In this document: one piece after another, positions 39,577-51,675 of the stretch
Numbering within the stretch: position 1 is the first letter of the stretch
Layout of the letters: the number at the start of each line of letters is the position of its first letter
Source of the DNA: Erythrocercus mccallii
Taxonomy: Eukaryota; Chordata; Aves; Passeriformes; Dicruridae
Length of the DNA: 64,000 bases
Direction: 5' to 3'
Assembly: GCA_013397435.1 (NCBI GenBank)
Contig: VZRG01001523.1
Location: forward strand, 113,620 to 177,619
The notes under the pieces: generated by a model
What the model was told of the DNA's origin: nothing
What the model saw: only the letters and a program-made list of their open reading frames with translations
Databases searched by the model: none
Translations under genes and position numbers: made by a program

Positions 39577-42500
39577 GTGAGTTGGCCGTGTGAGTGCTAA
39601 AACCAAAACAAAGGGAAGAGGGGCAGGGCAGGAGGACAGAGTTGTCCCTTTAGGGTGACAGCTTCAGTCCCAAAGGCACGTGAGCCGTGCTGGATCACAT
39701 CCCCTCCCGCTGCTGCTCCCAAAGCCGCTGATTTTCCCAGGAGTGCTGTGGTGTTACACTAAAGGGGGACTGTGGTGAATCAACCCGCTGGCAGCAAACG
39801 AAGTTTCAATTAGAAAAATCAGCGGGAAAATAAATATCTGCCTCGTTGCAGTGCAGTTGTTTTCTGTATTAAATCCAAACAAATATCTTTTCGAGGGAGT
39901 TCATTTCCACACTGCTAATCAGCGAACAAAGGCCTGTGGGTGTGAAGCTGGTGGTTGGGTGCTGTGAGTGCTCTGTGCGTTCCCTGAGTCTCGTGTGGAG
40001 TCGCGGAACCACTTTAAAGAGGAGCAGAGTCAGTGACCTGAGTTTTCTGGATGTTTCCTTGGCCAGTTTGGTTTCTGCTAGCTGAAAGCAGCGAGTGCCA
40101 ATCCAGAGAAACTTCCTTAAACATGCTGGAGGAAGTTTAGGAACTGACTCCCTTGCATTAGGGGAGGTTGATATCCAAACCAAACAAACAAATAGAAAAA
40201 ATTATGGATGGGTAACCTGAAGGAATTCAACCCATTGTGGTATGAAAACTACCAGGAAAGTTGTCATAAAAATAATACTGCTGAGGGGAAAGTTCTTTTT
40301 TGTTGTTGTTGGAAGGAAAGGACAGTGTTTCCTATCTCACCAGCCACTGGCATCCAGCAGTTTGTTTAATTTCTGAGCCCATGAGCACTTCCAGGCCCAT
40401 ACCCCAGAGCACACTCAGCTCCGCCTGTGCCCTGCAGTGTCCCCAGTGTAACACATTTGTGACAGAAGGTGCTTTTCTGCCTCTGCAGCTGCGTGTTTCC
40501 TGCACACAGCCTGACCTGAGCTGTCAGGGAGGTGCAGGCTGACTCGTGGATGTAACTGCATCCACACCAGGGGCTCTTCTGGCTTAGCAGGGTCTCCTAC
40601 CGTGTGTAATCTCTTTTTTTTCTTCCACTCCTGCACAAATCCTGAGCCTATGGTAAAAGAACCCAGTAGAATAAATGAAGCCTGACTCATACTTGCTCCA
40701 CATGTAAGATGTAAAGTAGGTGATTGGGAAAATCAGGGATGATTGTGGTTCAGCCTCTTGGCTGCCATTTCCTACAGCTATGGAAGAACCTTAGGCAGCA
40801 CAGTGAGAGCCAGTTTGACGTGGAATCCCATGTTCCTATTTTTAAAATCCAATTTTGTGAGTAGGAAAGAAGCAACAGGAAACTATGCTGGTTTTCATGC
40901 TGTTTTCTGTGGGAAGTCCTCTATTTCTTTGCACAGCTGTGTGCAGAATTGGGTTGTATTGCTCTGACTGCTGTATTGTTTCACTGTAGAGATGGTTAGA
41001 GCCAAAAAATGTCTTTTTTTCTGACTACTCTATTTTTTTGCCATTTTATTCTCTTTTCTTAAAAATTATTTTTGTTGTAAATACCCCTGGTACAAAGGCT
41101 TCCAAGTTGTGATTCCCTTCACCTGTATTCCATGCAAACACCCAAATAAACTCAACCTGGGGAACTTCCTAGTTGGTTTGGTCATGGAGTGAGGACAGAT
41201 GGAGAGGCCAAAGCAGGGCACTGTCTGTTGACACTCAGCAGAGAGGGGCAAACCTCACCTTTAGCACTGGACACCAAATATTCCCTGTTTGTCAGACCTG
41301 GCAGGAAGGGGTGAAAACACATAGGGATGGTGCAAGGAGAAATCCAGTGGGTGTTAGTCAGGGGTGTCCTGTCAGTGTGTAGGACAATAGGTTTACTCCA
41401 GCATTTTTTAACGCATTTGGGATCTAAAGGGAGGGTTTGGATTGGGTGCCCTCCTCCCTAGTCAAGCCTAAATCAGGCAGGTCTGTCACTTTGTGCCTCA
41501 GTTTGAATTCCCAGCTCAAGTGGCTGACAACAAGAGCAGGAAGAAGGCTCCAGACTGAAAACTACTGCAGAGCTGTAGTCACCTAGGAATTGATAGGAGC
41601 ACCCCCATGTGTGTTGCTGTGTGTTCCCTGTACAAAATGTTCCTCCTTTTTCTGAGAAGCTTTAACAAGTCCCTTGTTTGCCACAGATCTTTCCAGTTTT
41701 CCAAAGAAAAGCCTTTCTTTCTGTGAGCATTTCTGGGTTTTGCTGGGCTAGGAGCTGTTGCAGATCCCAGTTCCTCTCTGTCATCCTGATCATGAAAATT
41801 TTAAGGCCAGACCTGTGTGACTGCTTCTGTAAAAGCAAAGAACACGGCAGTGAGTGCTCCTAGGATGCTCTGGGTGTTTGCATTATGCATAGATGTACTG
41901 ATATTGCCTTGGTTATGTGATCAAACGCTTTTTTCTGTGTACTACTCCTGCTTCCTTCAGGGCTTGGTGATGTTCCCATTGAAACTCTCACTGACTTCCG
42001 TGGAGGAGAATCGAAATCTTGAAGACGAAAGTGGACGCACAAAGGCAGCATTAAATGTGTAGGAAAAGCAGAAGTTTGGCATTTAGAAAGTTTCATTGTT
42101 CAGATAAAATGACTGTTCTTTGTTGTTGTTGTTTTTTAACACCCAGGCAGGCAGGATGTATGTAGTACCTCTATATTTCACACCTACATGATGTATTTCA
42201 TCCGGTAATTTTTTTTTCTTGGGTAAGCTTGGAGAAAATGATAAGTTATTCTTTCTACTTGGTAACACTGCAGAGAATTCTTGAATTATTTATTTCATGC
42301 ATTTTAGCTTGGTCTATTTGGATGCCTGTAAGCTAACTTTGTAACTGACTGGGTGTTTGAAATTTCTAAATAAATAGTGGTAGCTTGAAATACCTTGCCA
42401 GAAAAAAGAGGTCACCCTTCTTCTTCCCCCACTGTCTCCTCTGGGAAAAAAAAATAAATTAAAAATCCCACATGCCTCGTTATGAGCAGTGGGAAGTTGA

Positions 42501-45500
42501 TTTGTAAAACAGATGCTGCATAGAAGTAATTGAGTTGAAGTTGCTAGAAATATGTATATGCTACACAACATCTGCAGATCTCAAGATGTATTCATTATCT
42601 TTCCAGAATTTAGATTGTAATTATGGGCCCTTTATTTAAGTTTCCATGGTGATGTAGAAAATGTTTCCCCCTTGTCCTTTGCTAATCAGGCCACTTGTGT
42701 CTTTGAATGGTGATCGTTTTCCTCTCCCCTGGGTTAAGTTACTGTTATTAATACAGAGATATTAAGTTGACAGGGAGCTGTCGGCTGCTCAGGCAGCGAT
42801 TCAGCAGCAGGCACACCAGGCTTTTGCTGCAGATTCCCCAGTGCCACCGTTTAATTAGCCTGTGTGCTTCCAAATGTTTGTGAGGAATAGCAGCCACTGT
42901 CATAACAAGTGATGCAGTCGTGCCTTGGGGACTGGGGAAGTTGAAATCAAAGTCAAGCAGCCAATAAAATATAACACCATGCCAAGCTTCTCTCCCGCAT
43001 CCCTGCATCCTTCCCCTGCTCTCTTAGCAAAAGAGCTCTGCTGTGTTTTGTAGGAGGTTGCAGGTGGGTCAGTGCCCTAACAGGAGCTGTCCAGGAGTCC
43101 TGCATCCACATGGCCTTTGCAAAATGTCTTGTAATAATCAGAATTTCACATTACGTTAGTTACATTTATCTAAGTTTACAGCCTCATGCCCGTGGACCCA
43201 GGATTTTAATGTTACAGTTGTTTGAGCAAATGGTGAAAGGTATGGTTTAATTACTAAAGGTGTTATTTTACACAGGGTTTTTAGAAAGCTGTTTGAGTAA
43301 AATGTGGACTTGTGGTTAAACTGGGGTAATTTTTTATTTTTATCTTAATCACCCAAAAGATATACACATGTTAATAGAACTTTATAGTGTTTGCTGAGCA
43401 ATTAGATAAATTTTGTAGAGCTTACATGAGCCTGCAGGTAGAAATGCAGGTATTAGGCTGAAAAGGAATGTTTATTTTTATGTGTTTTCATTATTTGACT
43501 ATATCACATTTAGGCAATGGGGTTGTTACAGCTTGAAATAACTTTTATCTAAGAAAATTTCAAAGAAGGTTATTTTTAATAGCTTACATATAAAATAATC
43601 AAATTTTACGACAGCTGGTCACTCACCATTTACAAACTAATGTTTAAAAATTTTTCACTTTTATCGGATTAGGAACACAGCTTTTTTCCTCCAACTGAGA
43701 GCAGCTTTCCAGGAGGAAGAGCTGGCTTGTTGTCACACTGTGGCACACCAGACCAGAGGGTCAAACCTACCACTGTGGTGGCATGAAGGGAGTTGGCTTC
43801 TGCTGGGATCAGCTGGACTGGGTGCTCTGTCCTGGGAGAGGAGTGCTGCCTCCCGTGCAGCACCAGGCAGATTCATGGAGCTGTGACAGCAATTGCCATT
43901 AAGTTTATACGGCAGATTTTTAATAGACCTAGCAGAGTACGTTAAAGCAGGTCCCAGTTTCCTCACCTGAGGCTGATGGTGGGTTTGAGGCAGAGGAAGG
44001 TGCTTTCTCTCCCAAAACAGGAGAGCCTCCCTCTCCACCCGTTTGCTCAGCTGCTGGGGTTTGCCATGGAGATTATCAAAGCGAGTCTTGGCAACCAAAT
44101 CATGCCCCTGGTGCTGCAGGATGAGCAGTGGCCTGGCCAGGCTCCACAGCTGGGCTGTTCACACACAAACCCGTGTGTGCCCAGGGACTGCCACCGTCCC
44201 ACCGCTCCCAACATCCTGCTGCTGTGCTTCCCTGGTGCTGCTGCCAGGGACATCAGCAAAATGTCCCTGTGTTTCCATCCTGACCAAGCCAGGCCAAGAA
44301 TATGTAGCATGTTCTGAGCCCTCCTTGCCCCATTTGGAGGGTGCTCAGCGCTGGTGAGGGTACAGCCATCCCCCATGCACTACACGTGCTGGCAGCAGGA
44401 GAGCAAGGGCAGCACGGGGATGTGCTCAAATGCCTTATCCTCACTTTTAAAGGTTATAATTTACACGGGTCTCCAGAGCTATCTGCTGCTGGCAGATGGA
44501 GCCAGCAGTGCCTGTTAGCCACATGCTAAATTTATGTGTTTGTGGTGCTGCCCTGAGCAGGTTATATCTGAGTTGCTTTTTTTGCACAAGAGAAGTTCTC
44601 TCCCAACCTTAGCAAGGGCTGCAGGGGAATGGAAGCATGAAGAAGTTTTCAAGTCCTTTGTTTACTACTTCATCTTTGCACGTGCAAATGATTTTACAAG
44701 TGGTTCTTCTCTGTGTTGTAACTTTGTGTTTTGCTCTGTTAAATATCTTCATTAAAAAAAACCCAAAAAATAGGTTAACCTGCAGAGTTGAGCAGGGTCT
44801 AATAATGTGTAAATGATGCTGATACAATATGACATCACCAAGCTTTCCAGAGGTTTGGAGAAGCAGGTGACTCCCAAGGTCATACTCCAGTTCTCCTGAA
44901 ATCCTTGGTCACCTTTCCTCCCCAGAGGGTGCAGCTGAGGGTCAGAAGTTTGCTGTGTCCTCTGGCTTCTTGGCCAGGAGCAGCAGACGGGCTAAAGCCT
45001 GAGTTGAGTTTTTCTCCCAGTGAACAGATATGGGGAGGAGCATGAACAGGCAGCATCTTCAGGTGATAACCATGATGTGATTAAGCAGTTTGAGACCTTT
45101 GTAACATGGTCACATAGATTTTGACCAGAAGTATCTGAACAAAAAGCAGATGTGGAGTGTAGACACAAATTCAGCCACTTGCCCTCCAGCCACAAGGAGC
45201 ACAGGACAGAGGGATCTGGGTGCAGAGGTGCTGCTTGCATGGAAAAAGGTTAAAAAAGTTGGGGTCTGAGATCTGTAGTTTCAACCCAGAGAGGTTCTTT
45301 TGCTGTGGGGAACAAGTTGTATTTCTTCCATTCTCTCCTACTAAACTTGATTTCCTGATTTTACCTGCAGCTAAAATACTTAGAGGGAAGAGTCCAGATC
45401 CAAGACTTGCTGAAGTCAATCAAGATCTTTCCGTTAATTGCATATTATTATTGAATTCTGTTTCCTTAACCCACAAGGATTCTCATGGATTTTTATTGGA

Positions 45501-47862
45501 ATTTTTTCCAGAGTAAAGACTGCAGGACTTGGTTGTAATTATTTTTTATCTGTGCCATGTAAGTCATCTCTTTAGCAAGCCTTTTAGCAGAAGCTGAATG
45601 TCTCCTTTTGTAACAACTTCACAAACACAAGGTGAACATTGAATGAATTATGCTGTATCATTTGCCAGCACATACGCCAAATGTCAGGCAATGACAGAAA
45701 CTAAAAATTTATGTCACAAAAGGGAAGGATTTTATGATCTTCCATGGACTAATGTAATGACTCTTTTATACAAACAGAGATGAAATGCATTTAAAAACAT
45801 AGCTATTTAGAAAATTGGCCTGAACACATCCTAAAATCTGGAGAAGTTTATTAGAAGGAAGAGCCATAAAAGTGCCCTTTGTTTTTAGTTCAATAGAATG
45901 TTTCAATTTTGAAATATAATTGCTTGAATTTAATGCACCCTCCAGTTAGATCATTTGAAGATATATCTCTCCATCTAGCACTTCTGCTACAACATGGTGC
46001 AGAGTTGTTCTTACTTTTATTTTCAGAGGTACCTAGCTGCTGCCACCATCACAAAACATAAAGATTTGTGGTTGTAAAACCATCCCTGTGCTCCAAGGGT
46101 GTATCACACACTGTTCCAGCTGAGCAGATCCTCCGGGTGGGAAGGATGAAGGACCTTTTAGAAGTGCTGAGCCCAGACTGGGATCATGGCATGTTCAGAC
46201 TTTGCCTGAGACTTCTCCTTGTGTACTCTCAGCAGACCTTTTACACATATTGCTGGTAGTTCTCATTTCTTACATAATCTTAAATCTACAGCAAACTCAG
46301 GCACAGAGAGAAGCTGAGCATCTTGGAGAGCCCTGAATAACTTCTCTCCCACTCAGACTTGGCATATGGCAGAGTCTTCTCACTTTGTGTTCTTACAGGA
46401 GAGCTTCCTTGACCCTCTGCTTCTGTTTTCACTGTCATGACAGTCGGCACTTTGGACTTATTTAGCTTTAACTTTTCACCTGTTAGAAAATCTTTGTAGT
46501 AACCTGAATAGATCTTGGAGTGCACACAGCATGAAGGAAATGTTTGGAGGATGCTCTGGGGAGTTGAACAGGCTCGAATGCCAGCTCTGCCCACAGCCTC
46601 TCTGCAAATCACCCTGTTAATAAAGAACCTATTTTAGTTCTGGAAACATGGAGCCTTCTCAGACTATTACCCAGCATGTGGTAAATTAAACAATCTTGGC
46701 CTGATTGCATAATGTCACTTGAAATTTAAGATCCTATTTCTCTTTAACCCCTAAAATTTACAAGCCATTTTTGTTTAGATTTATTGTAATTAGATAATGA
46801 TTCTGCTCCTTTGAGGCTCTTCTAGGAAGTTTTCTACCACTCTTTCGGTGGCTAATCTGGAAATTACCAGGGGCAGGAGCACTGCTTGGCCTCCCTGTGG
46901 GTTTGTCTCAGTGCAAGGGGTGCAGGGGTACTGCAGAGTGGTTTGGAACTGGGGCTGTAGCAGGGGCCAGGCAAGAGGATTGCTGCTGTATCAGGGCAAA
47001 TACGCCTCAGGCCCATCTAAAATCACACTGCTACAAGCCATAACTCTGCTGTCTGATAGGAAAAGGGGGTTGAAAAATCACTGCTTGTAGCTAGGAGGAT
47101 TTCAAGTCAAGAGGTACCTAGATCCATACTGAAATCCTTTCTTCCTCTGGACTATATTTCAACAGGTTCTTAACTTTCATCATGAGTTTAAATACAGTTT
47201 AAAGAAGGGATCTAATTTCTTTCAAATAGGAGTCATGCTTTTTTTTTTTTTAATTTTAGTTTTGGAGGGTTTTTTGTGTGAAAGCACAGCGATTCCTTAG
47301 AGTTCACACAGCAAACACAGCTTTGGTCAGCACAGGTAACAGGCACACATAAATTCTTCATCTACGTTTCTTGCTGGTTAATGAACTATGTGGTGTTAAT
47401 TTAGCAAGATCCACCAGTCCCCACCTTTTAACACTGGCAGTGGGTTTTAGGAAGTGATGAGACCTCTCAGGACATTTCTTTGGCACAATATAATGACTCA
47501 TAGAACTGAGAGATTGTGTGTCATTGAAAAAAAAGGACGATACTGTAAATTAGCCAGAACATTTCCCTGCCAATGTGAGGAGAGATTGCACAACATTTTC
47601 CATCCTGGTTTTCAGTGTTTGATGTGCCAAGCATTCTTTGTATTTTTGGAGAGATGCTTCTATATCCCAGTTTCTGTTAGGGTTCTATTAGGAGATCACG
47701 CTCATCCTTTCATCTGACAGTTTTTTCACAGCCAGTTCTCCCACCTTGAACACAGGCTTTTCTGATTTATTGGTGATTTCTGCAATCCAGTGTCCCCCTT
47801 GCCTCCTTCCTGAATTGTGAACATGTGACCAGAAAGTAAACGTTTGGGAGACAGGATTCTTC

Positions 47863-47878
47863 AAAAAAAAAAAAAAAA
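47863..47878. repeat. Poly-A tract (16 nt)
   Basis: Uninterrupted A run, seen directly. No attached retroposed gene was recognised. Confidence 0.9.
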
Positions 47879-49356
47879 TCACATTTTTCATTGTACAGTA
47901 CTCTCTGCCCTAAATCTTGGAATCGTCTGCTATTGCTCTGTAGGGACTCTTGGCTAATTAAAGCTCAGATAATGCTGTCTCAACCTCTGTCCCTGATGCT
48001 GTGCTGTTTATTCACGTCAGGTATTCATAAGACGGTTGACATTTTCTTCCTTAAAGATCTCTCAGGTAAATTACAGGCATTTTACTGCTCTGACCTTTTC
48101 CTTTACAGGAGGAACTTTTGTTTTCAGCATTTATTTTGTGAATATAATGTTGGAACGGAGGTAATTGGAGAGATGTAGTTGTTCTAGTCTGTATAGTTGG
48201 TCTATTACCTGTAATGATCATCTAATACTGGTATTTGTATGTGATTATCTCTTACCAAACTGCTTTAAATTTAAAGAAAAAGCCAGACTGTTTCACTGAT
48301 TGGTTTGGGTGAATCACCTTTTTCTTTACTTCCCCTGAATACTACATTTGCTTTCCTAACACATTCATTTTGTGCCTGAGTCTCAGGGAGATGGCTTGCT
48401 CTATTAATATATTTCTGGAGTTCTTCTGTTATGGGTAGACTTTTATGGCTTTAATGTAGTTTTTGAAAATTCCTCTATTATTGATCTAGATATTATCCCA
48501 GCAGGAGTCAAACCCACAAGACAATTGTGTGAGGATAATTTCTTACTACAGAAGCATTTTATTCTGAAAGCCTGCTGTGTGGTGTGTGCTTTGATGGATG
48601 ACCCACTGTTTAAATGTGTATTAGACATTGGCTTGCTAATTAAATGCCTTAAGGAGTGCCTGTATCCATTCAGTCTCAGTAAATGCGTGGAATTTCTGTT
48701 ATTTTATTTCTTGCTTATGCTTTTGTGTTGAGTTCTTTCTGTTTTCTGACTGTAGAGAAGAAGAGGAGTAATGGCAAAAAAAAAATAAGATTACTTTCTA
48801 CCCTCACTCAAGACTTTTCAGCTCAGGGCAGAGGCGAGACAAGGAGGGCTCTCAGTTCAGAACTGGGTGTGCAGATATGAGGAGCAGGAGAACAGATGGG
48901 TTTTGCATTTCAGAAGGGAGTGAGAAGAGCACTCACCTGGAATATGAGAGATGTGAATTTGGATCTCTCTTTGCTCCTGAAGGACCATCTCCCATGAGGA
49001 AGAGGGCCATAATTACAAAGCTATGAGATGCTCTCAGACTTCTTGGTTGAAGTGCCTGTGCTTGAAGCATTTTACTGGGAGGGAGAGTGGAGATCATTCA
49101 TAGTTGAAGAAAGGAGATAAAGTTATTCTCCTGAGTTCTTAAATTGGAAGAGCAGCCAAGGAAAGGAACAAGGACTTCTGTTCACCTGCAGGAAATGTTT
49201 CCTGAGTACAATCCCCACTCTTCTCATTGGAGTTTTGTGTGTGTGTGGAGCAGATAAGCATCAGAAACTGTGTATTTGCTCCTAAGGCCAAACATGGAAT
49301 TTCTTCTACTCAGAAAGATTTGGGCGTTTTGTTCTAAGACAGAGGGACGTGTAGAG

Positions 49357-50090
49357 GATCACAGAATGGCTCAGATTGGAAGGGACTTTTGAAATTTATC
49401 AAGTCCAATCCCCCTGCCTTGATCAAGTTATTCAGAGCCCCATCCAGCCTGACATTAAACATATCCAAAGCTGGGGTACCCACAGCTTCTCTGATCAGCC
49501 TGTGCCAGTGGCCTCACCACCTCATAGTAGAGAGTTTCTTCCTCATATCCAATCTAAATTCACCTGATTCAGTTTAAAACACTTCCCTTACCCTGTCTCT
49601 ACAGGCCTTGGTAGAAAGTGTCTCTCCATCTTTCTTGTAATCCCTCTTCAAGTACTGAAAAGCACCAATAAACTCTTCCTGATACCTTCTGTTCTCCAGG
49701 ATGAATGACCCCAAGTGTCTCAGCCTGTCTTCATGCAAAAGGTGTTTCAGCCCTCAGATAATTTTCATGGCCCTGTTTTGGACCTACTCTAACAGGTCTA
49801 TGTCTTTCCTTGACTCAGTTCCCTCAAGATCCTGGAATGCGCCTTAGCAGGTGCCATGGATCTGTGAGTGTTCAAGTCCCTAAGAGGGTCTCAAACCTGA
49901 TCTTCTCTAGGATGGATGGGTCTTCATTATTCCAGTCCCTGCCTGGAGATTCATAGAGAGATGTGGGACAAGCAGTTGATAGTGAAAACTGAGACAGAAA
50001 AAGTTGTTGGGCACCTCAGCTGCCTCCATGTTAGTTGCCACTTGATCCTCAATCTCATTTATCAGACAGGGAATAAAAACATTGATTCAT
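49357..50090 (-). mobile_element. CR1 LINE, 3' portion, antisense to SYT16
   Basis: The left part is the reverse complement of the CR1 3' end: 'gatcacagaatggctcagat', then 'agccccatccagcctgacat', 'cctcagcctgtcttcatgc'-like and 'ttttggacctactctaacag' segments in the order expected of an antisense copy. From about 49860 to 50090 the text differs from the standard 3' UTR and resembles a more internal CR1 segment ('cacctcagctgcctccatg' then 'cctcaatctcatttatcaga'). The two parts may be one copy with an internal deletion or two nested fragments. No open reverse-transcriptase frame remains. Confidence 0.82.
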
Positions 50091-50239
50091 TTAACAAGAG
50101 CAAACTAATAGTTTTCTATTAAACACAGTAATAAATACTATTTTAAAAAAAATTAATTTGAGACCAAATTTGAAAAAAATGATTTTTCTTTAGTAGTGAC
50201 CTTTGTAGGAACAAACAAAGACCTGGCCCTTCTTTAGCA

Positions 50240-50295
50240 GGGGAGTGGACAAGATGACCTCCAGAGGCCCCTTCCAAGCTCATTTCCTTCTGTGG
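50240..50295 (+). mobile_element. CR1-like 3' tail fragment, sense orientation
   Basis: The segments 'gtggacaagatgacctccag' and 'aggccccttccaagctcatt' ending in CTTCTGTGG match the last ~55 bases of CR1 elements. It lies 150 bp from the antisense CR1, so the two form a close inverted pair of CR1 3' ends. It is short and diverged. Confidence 0.6.
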
Positions 50296-51418
50296 AACCT
50301 TTAAACCCCCAAATAGCTCTGTTTGCAAAGGAAACTGTTATGTTTTCATTGCTGTCATCAGCTGTCTGGAAGCCCAGCTCATTCTTTTACTGTGACTGCT
50401 TTTTGCTTATTTGAAAGAGATGGAGGCAGAATCTGTCTTTCCGTGTTCCTGAAGCAAGGCTCATCATGAGATGCATTAGGAGGAGGAATGTCCCTGGCTT
50501 TCTTCTGAAAGTGCTTGCAGAACACATCCAAGGCCAAATCATGACTTTTTTTCATCTGTGTCCCTGGACATGTAATTATCTCTGCTGCTCCATCCAGAGA
50601 GCTCTCACTGGTGCTTTCAAGTAGAGAAAAGCGCCCTGTGTTCATAATAGAGATTTCAGTCGTGTAGAAAAGGAATCTGTGGCGTGAAGCAGAGAGGATT
50701 ATTTTATTCTCATTAATGAAGCTTACTCTAGCCCATGGAGTACGTGTATGTAGGACAAGATGAACCAAAACTAATAAAAGCAGTTAGGAAATTAGGTAAC
50801 ACATCTCCCCTCAGTTGTCCTTGGGAGGACAATTCAGCCCAAGCACGGGATTTAGAGATTCCTGGTTGGTTTTTGGAGCTGGTCATGCTCACCTAAGCTC
50901 TCAGGGATGGGTGAGAGTGTAATGTTGGCCCTCTGTTATGTCTGTGAAGCTGCTTTCCTCACCAACACCACGCTCTTAAGGGCAATGCTAACCCCTGTCA
51001 TCTTCTCCTCCTGCACAGGAGGAAATTGTGATACCTTCTCATCAGGCCTCTGCTGTGCTTTTCTGTAGTTTGATTTGTGTTTTCATAGAAGAGATTGCTT
51101 TGGGGCCGCACTTGAATATCCCAGACACTCCCCTGATACTTGCATTTTGTGGATAACTTCTTCAAGTAAAGGCAATGGGTTTCTCAGTTCAGGATGGGGT
51201 GAGAAACAGCCATGTCCCCCCCATCAAATGCTGATTTAAACAGGATTGGTTATTTTATAGGTTCAGTGCTGCAGGAAACAGAAACTGTCTATTGTAAGCA
51301 CTGGGGATGAGGGGAAAGTTAAAAAAAGAAATAAAAGAAGGAGAGAACGGCACATTTTGCAATAGGGAGGAATTTGTTCTAATCCCTCTGAAATCATTTT
51401 CTTGCTGACAATTGTTAG

Positions 51419-51675
51419 ATCTGGATGGACTAAGCCAACTGAGTTACCAAGACAACCTCTCCTGTCGTGAAGATGACCGTGTATCTGTTGATTCAAGAAC
51501 AACAACCAGGAGTAAGGGCACTGGGCAGCACAAAGGGCCCGGGATGGAGCCTGGAATTGGGGATGGTGTCAGCCAATCACACAGGGAAGGACGTCTGGAA
51601 ATGGAGACAGCATTTGCCAACCAGGGATTGGAAGTAAATGATGCTACTGACAGCTCATCAGCTTGGAGCCCTGAG
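51419..51675 (+). CDS. SYT16: SYT16 linker exon, 257 nt (phase 1-0)
   Basis: The acceptor TTGTTAG (ends 51418) is followed by an open frame in the phase left by the 39576 donor: split Asp, then LDGLSQLSYQDNLSCREDDR and onward to SSAWSPE. It ends at a GAG|GTATGG donor at 51676. The 85 full codons close phase 0, as needed by the C2A exon. The sequence is hydrophilic, with many Asp, Ser, Thr and Gly residues and no predicted fold, like the pre-C2A linker of SYT14/SYT16. Beyond the donor the frame runs 11 codons to a stop, so the donor is needed for a C2-containing protein. Assignment rests on phase fit, borders and position rather than residue-level family memory. Confidence 0.82.

Larger units (their letters stand above)
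39577..51418. other. Long intron (11.8 kb)
   Basis: Holds a minus-strand CR1 copy and a second short CR1 tail near its 3' end. Two acceptor-like sites (ending 41960 and 45370) open phase-1 frames that soon meet stop codons; they are treated as unproven cryptic exons (see findings). The stretch 39760-39860, just downstream of the previous donor, and 42600-42760 look like possible conserved non-coding DNA, but this cannot be tested here. Poly-A/T runs occur at 47239-47251 and 47863-47878. Confidence 0.5.
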
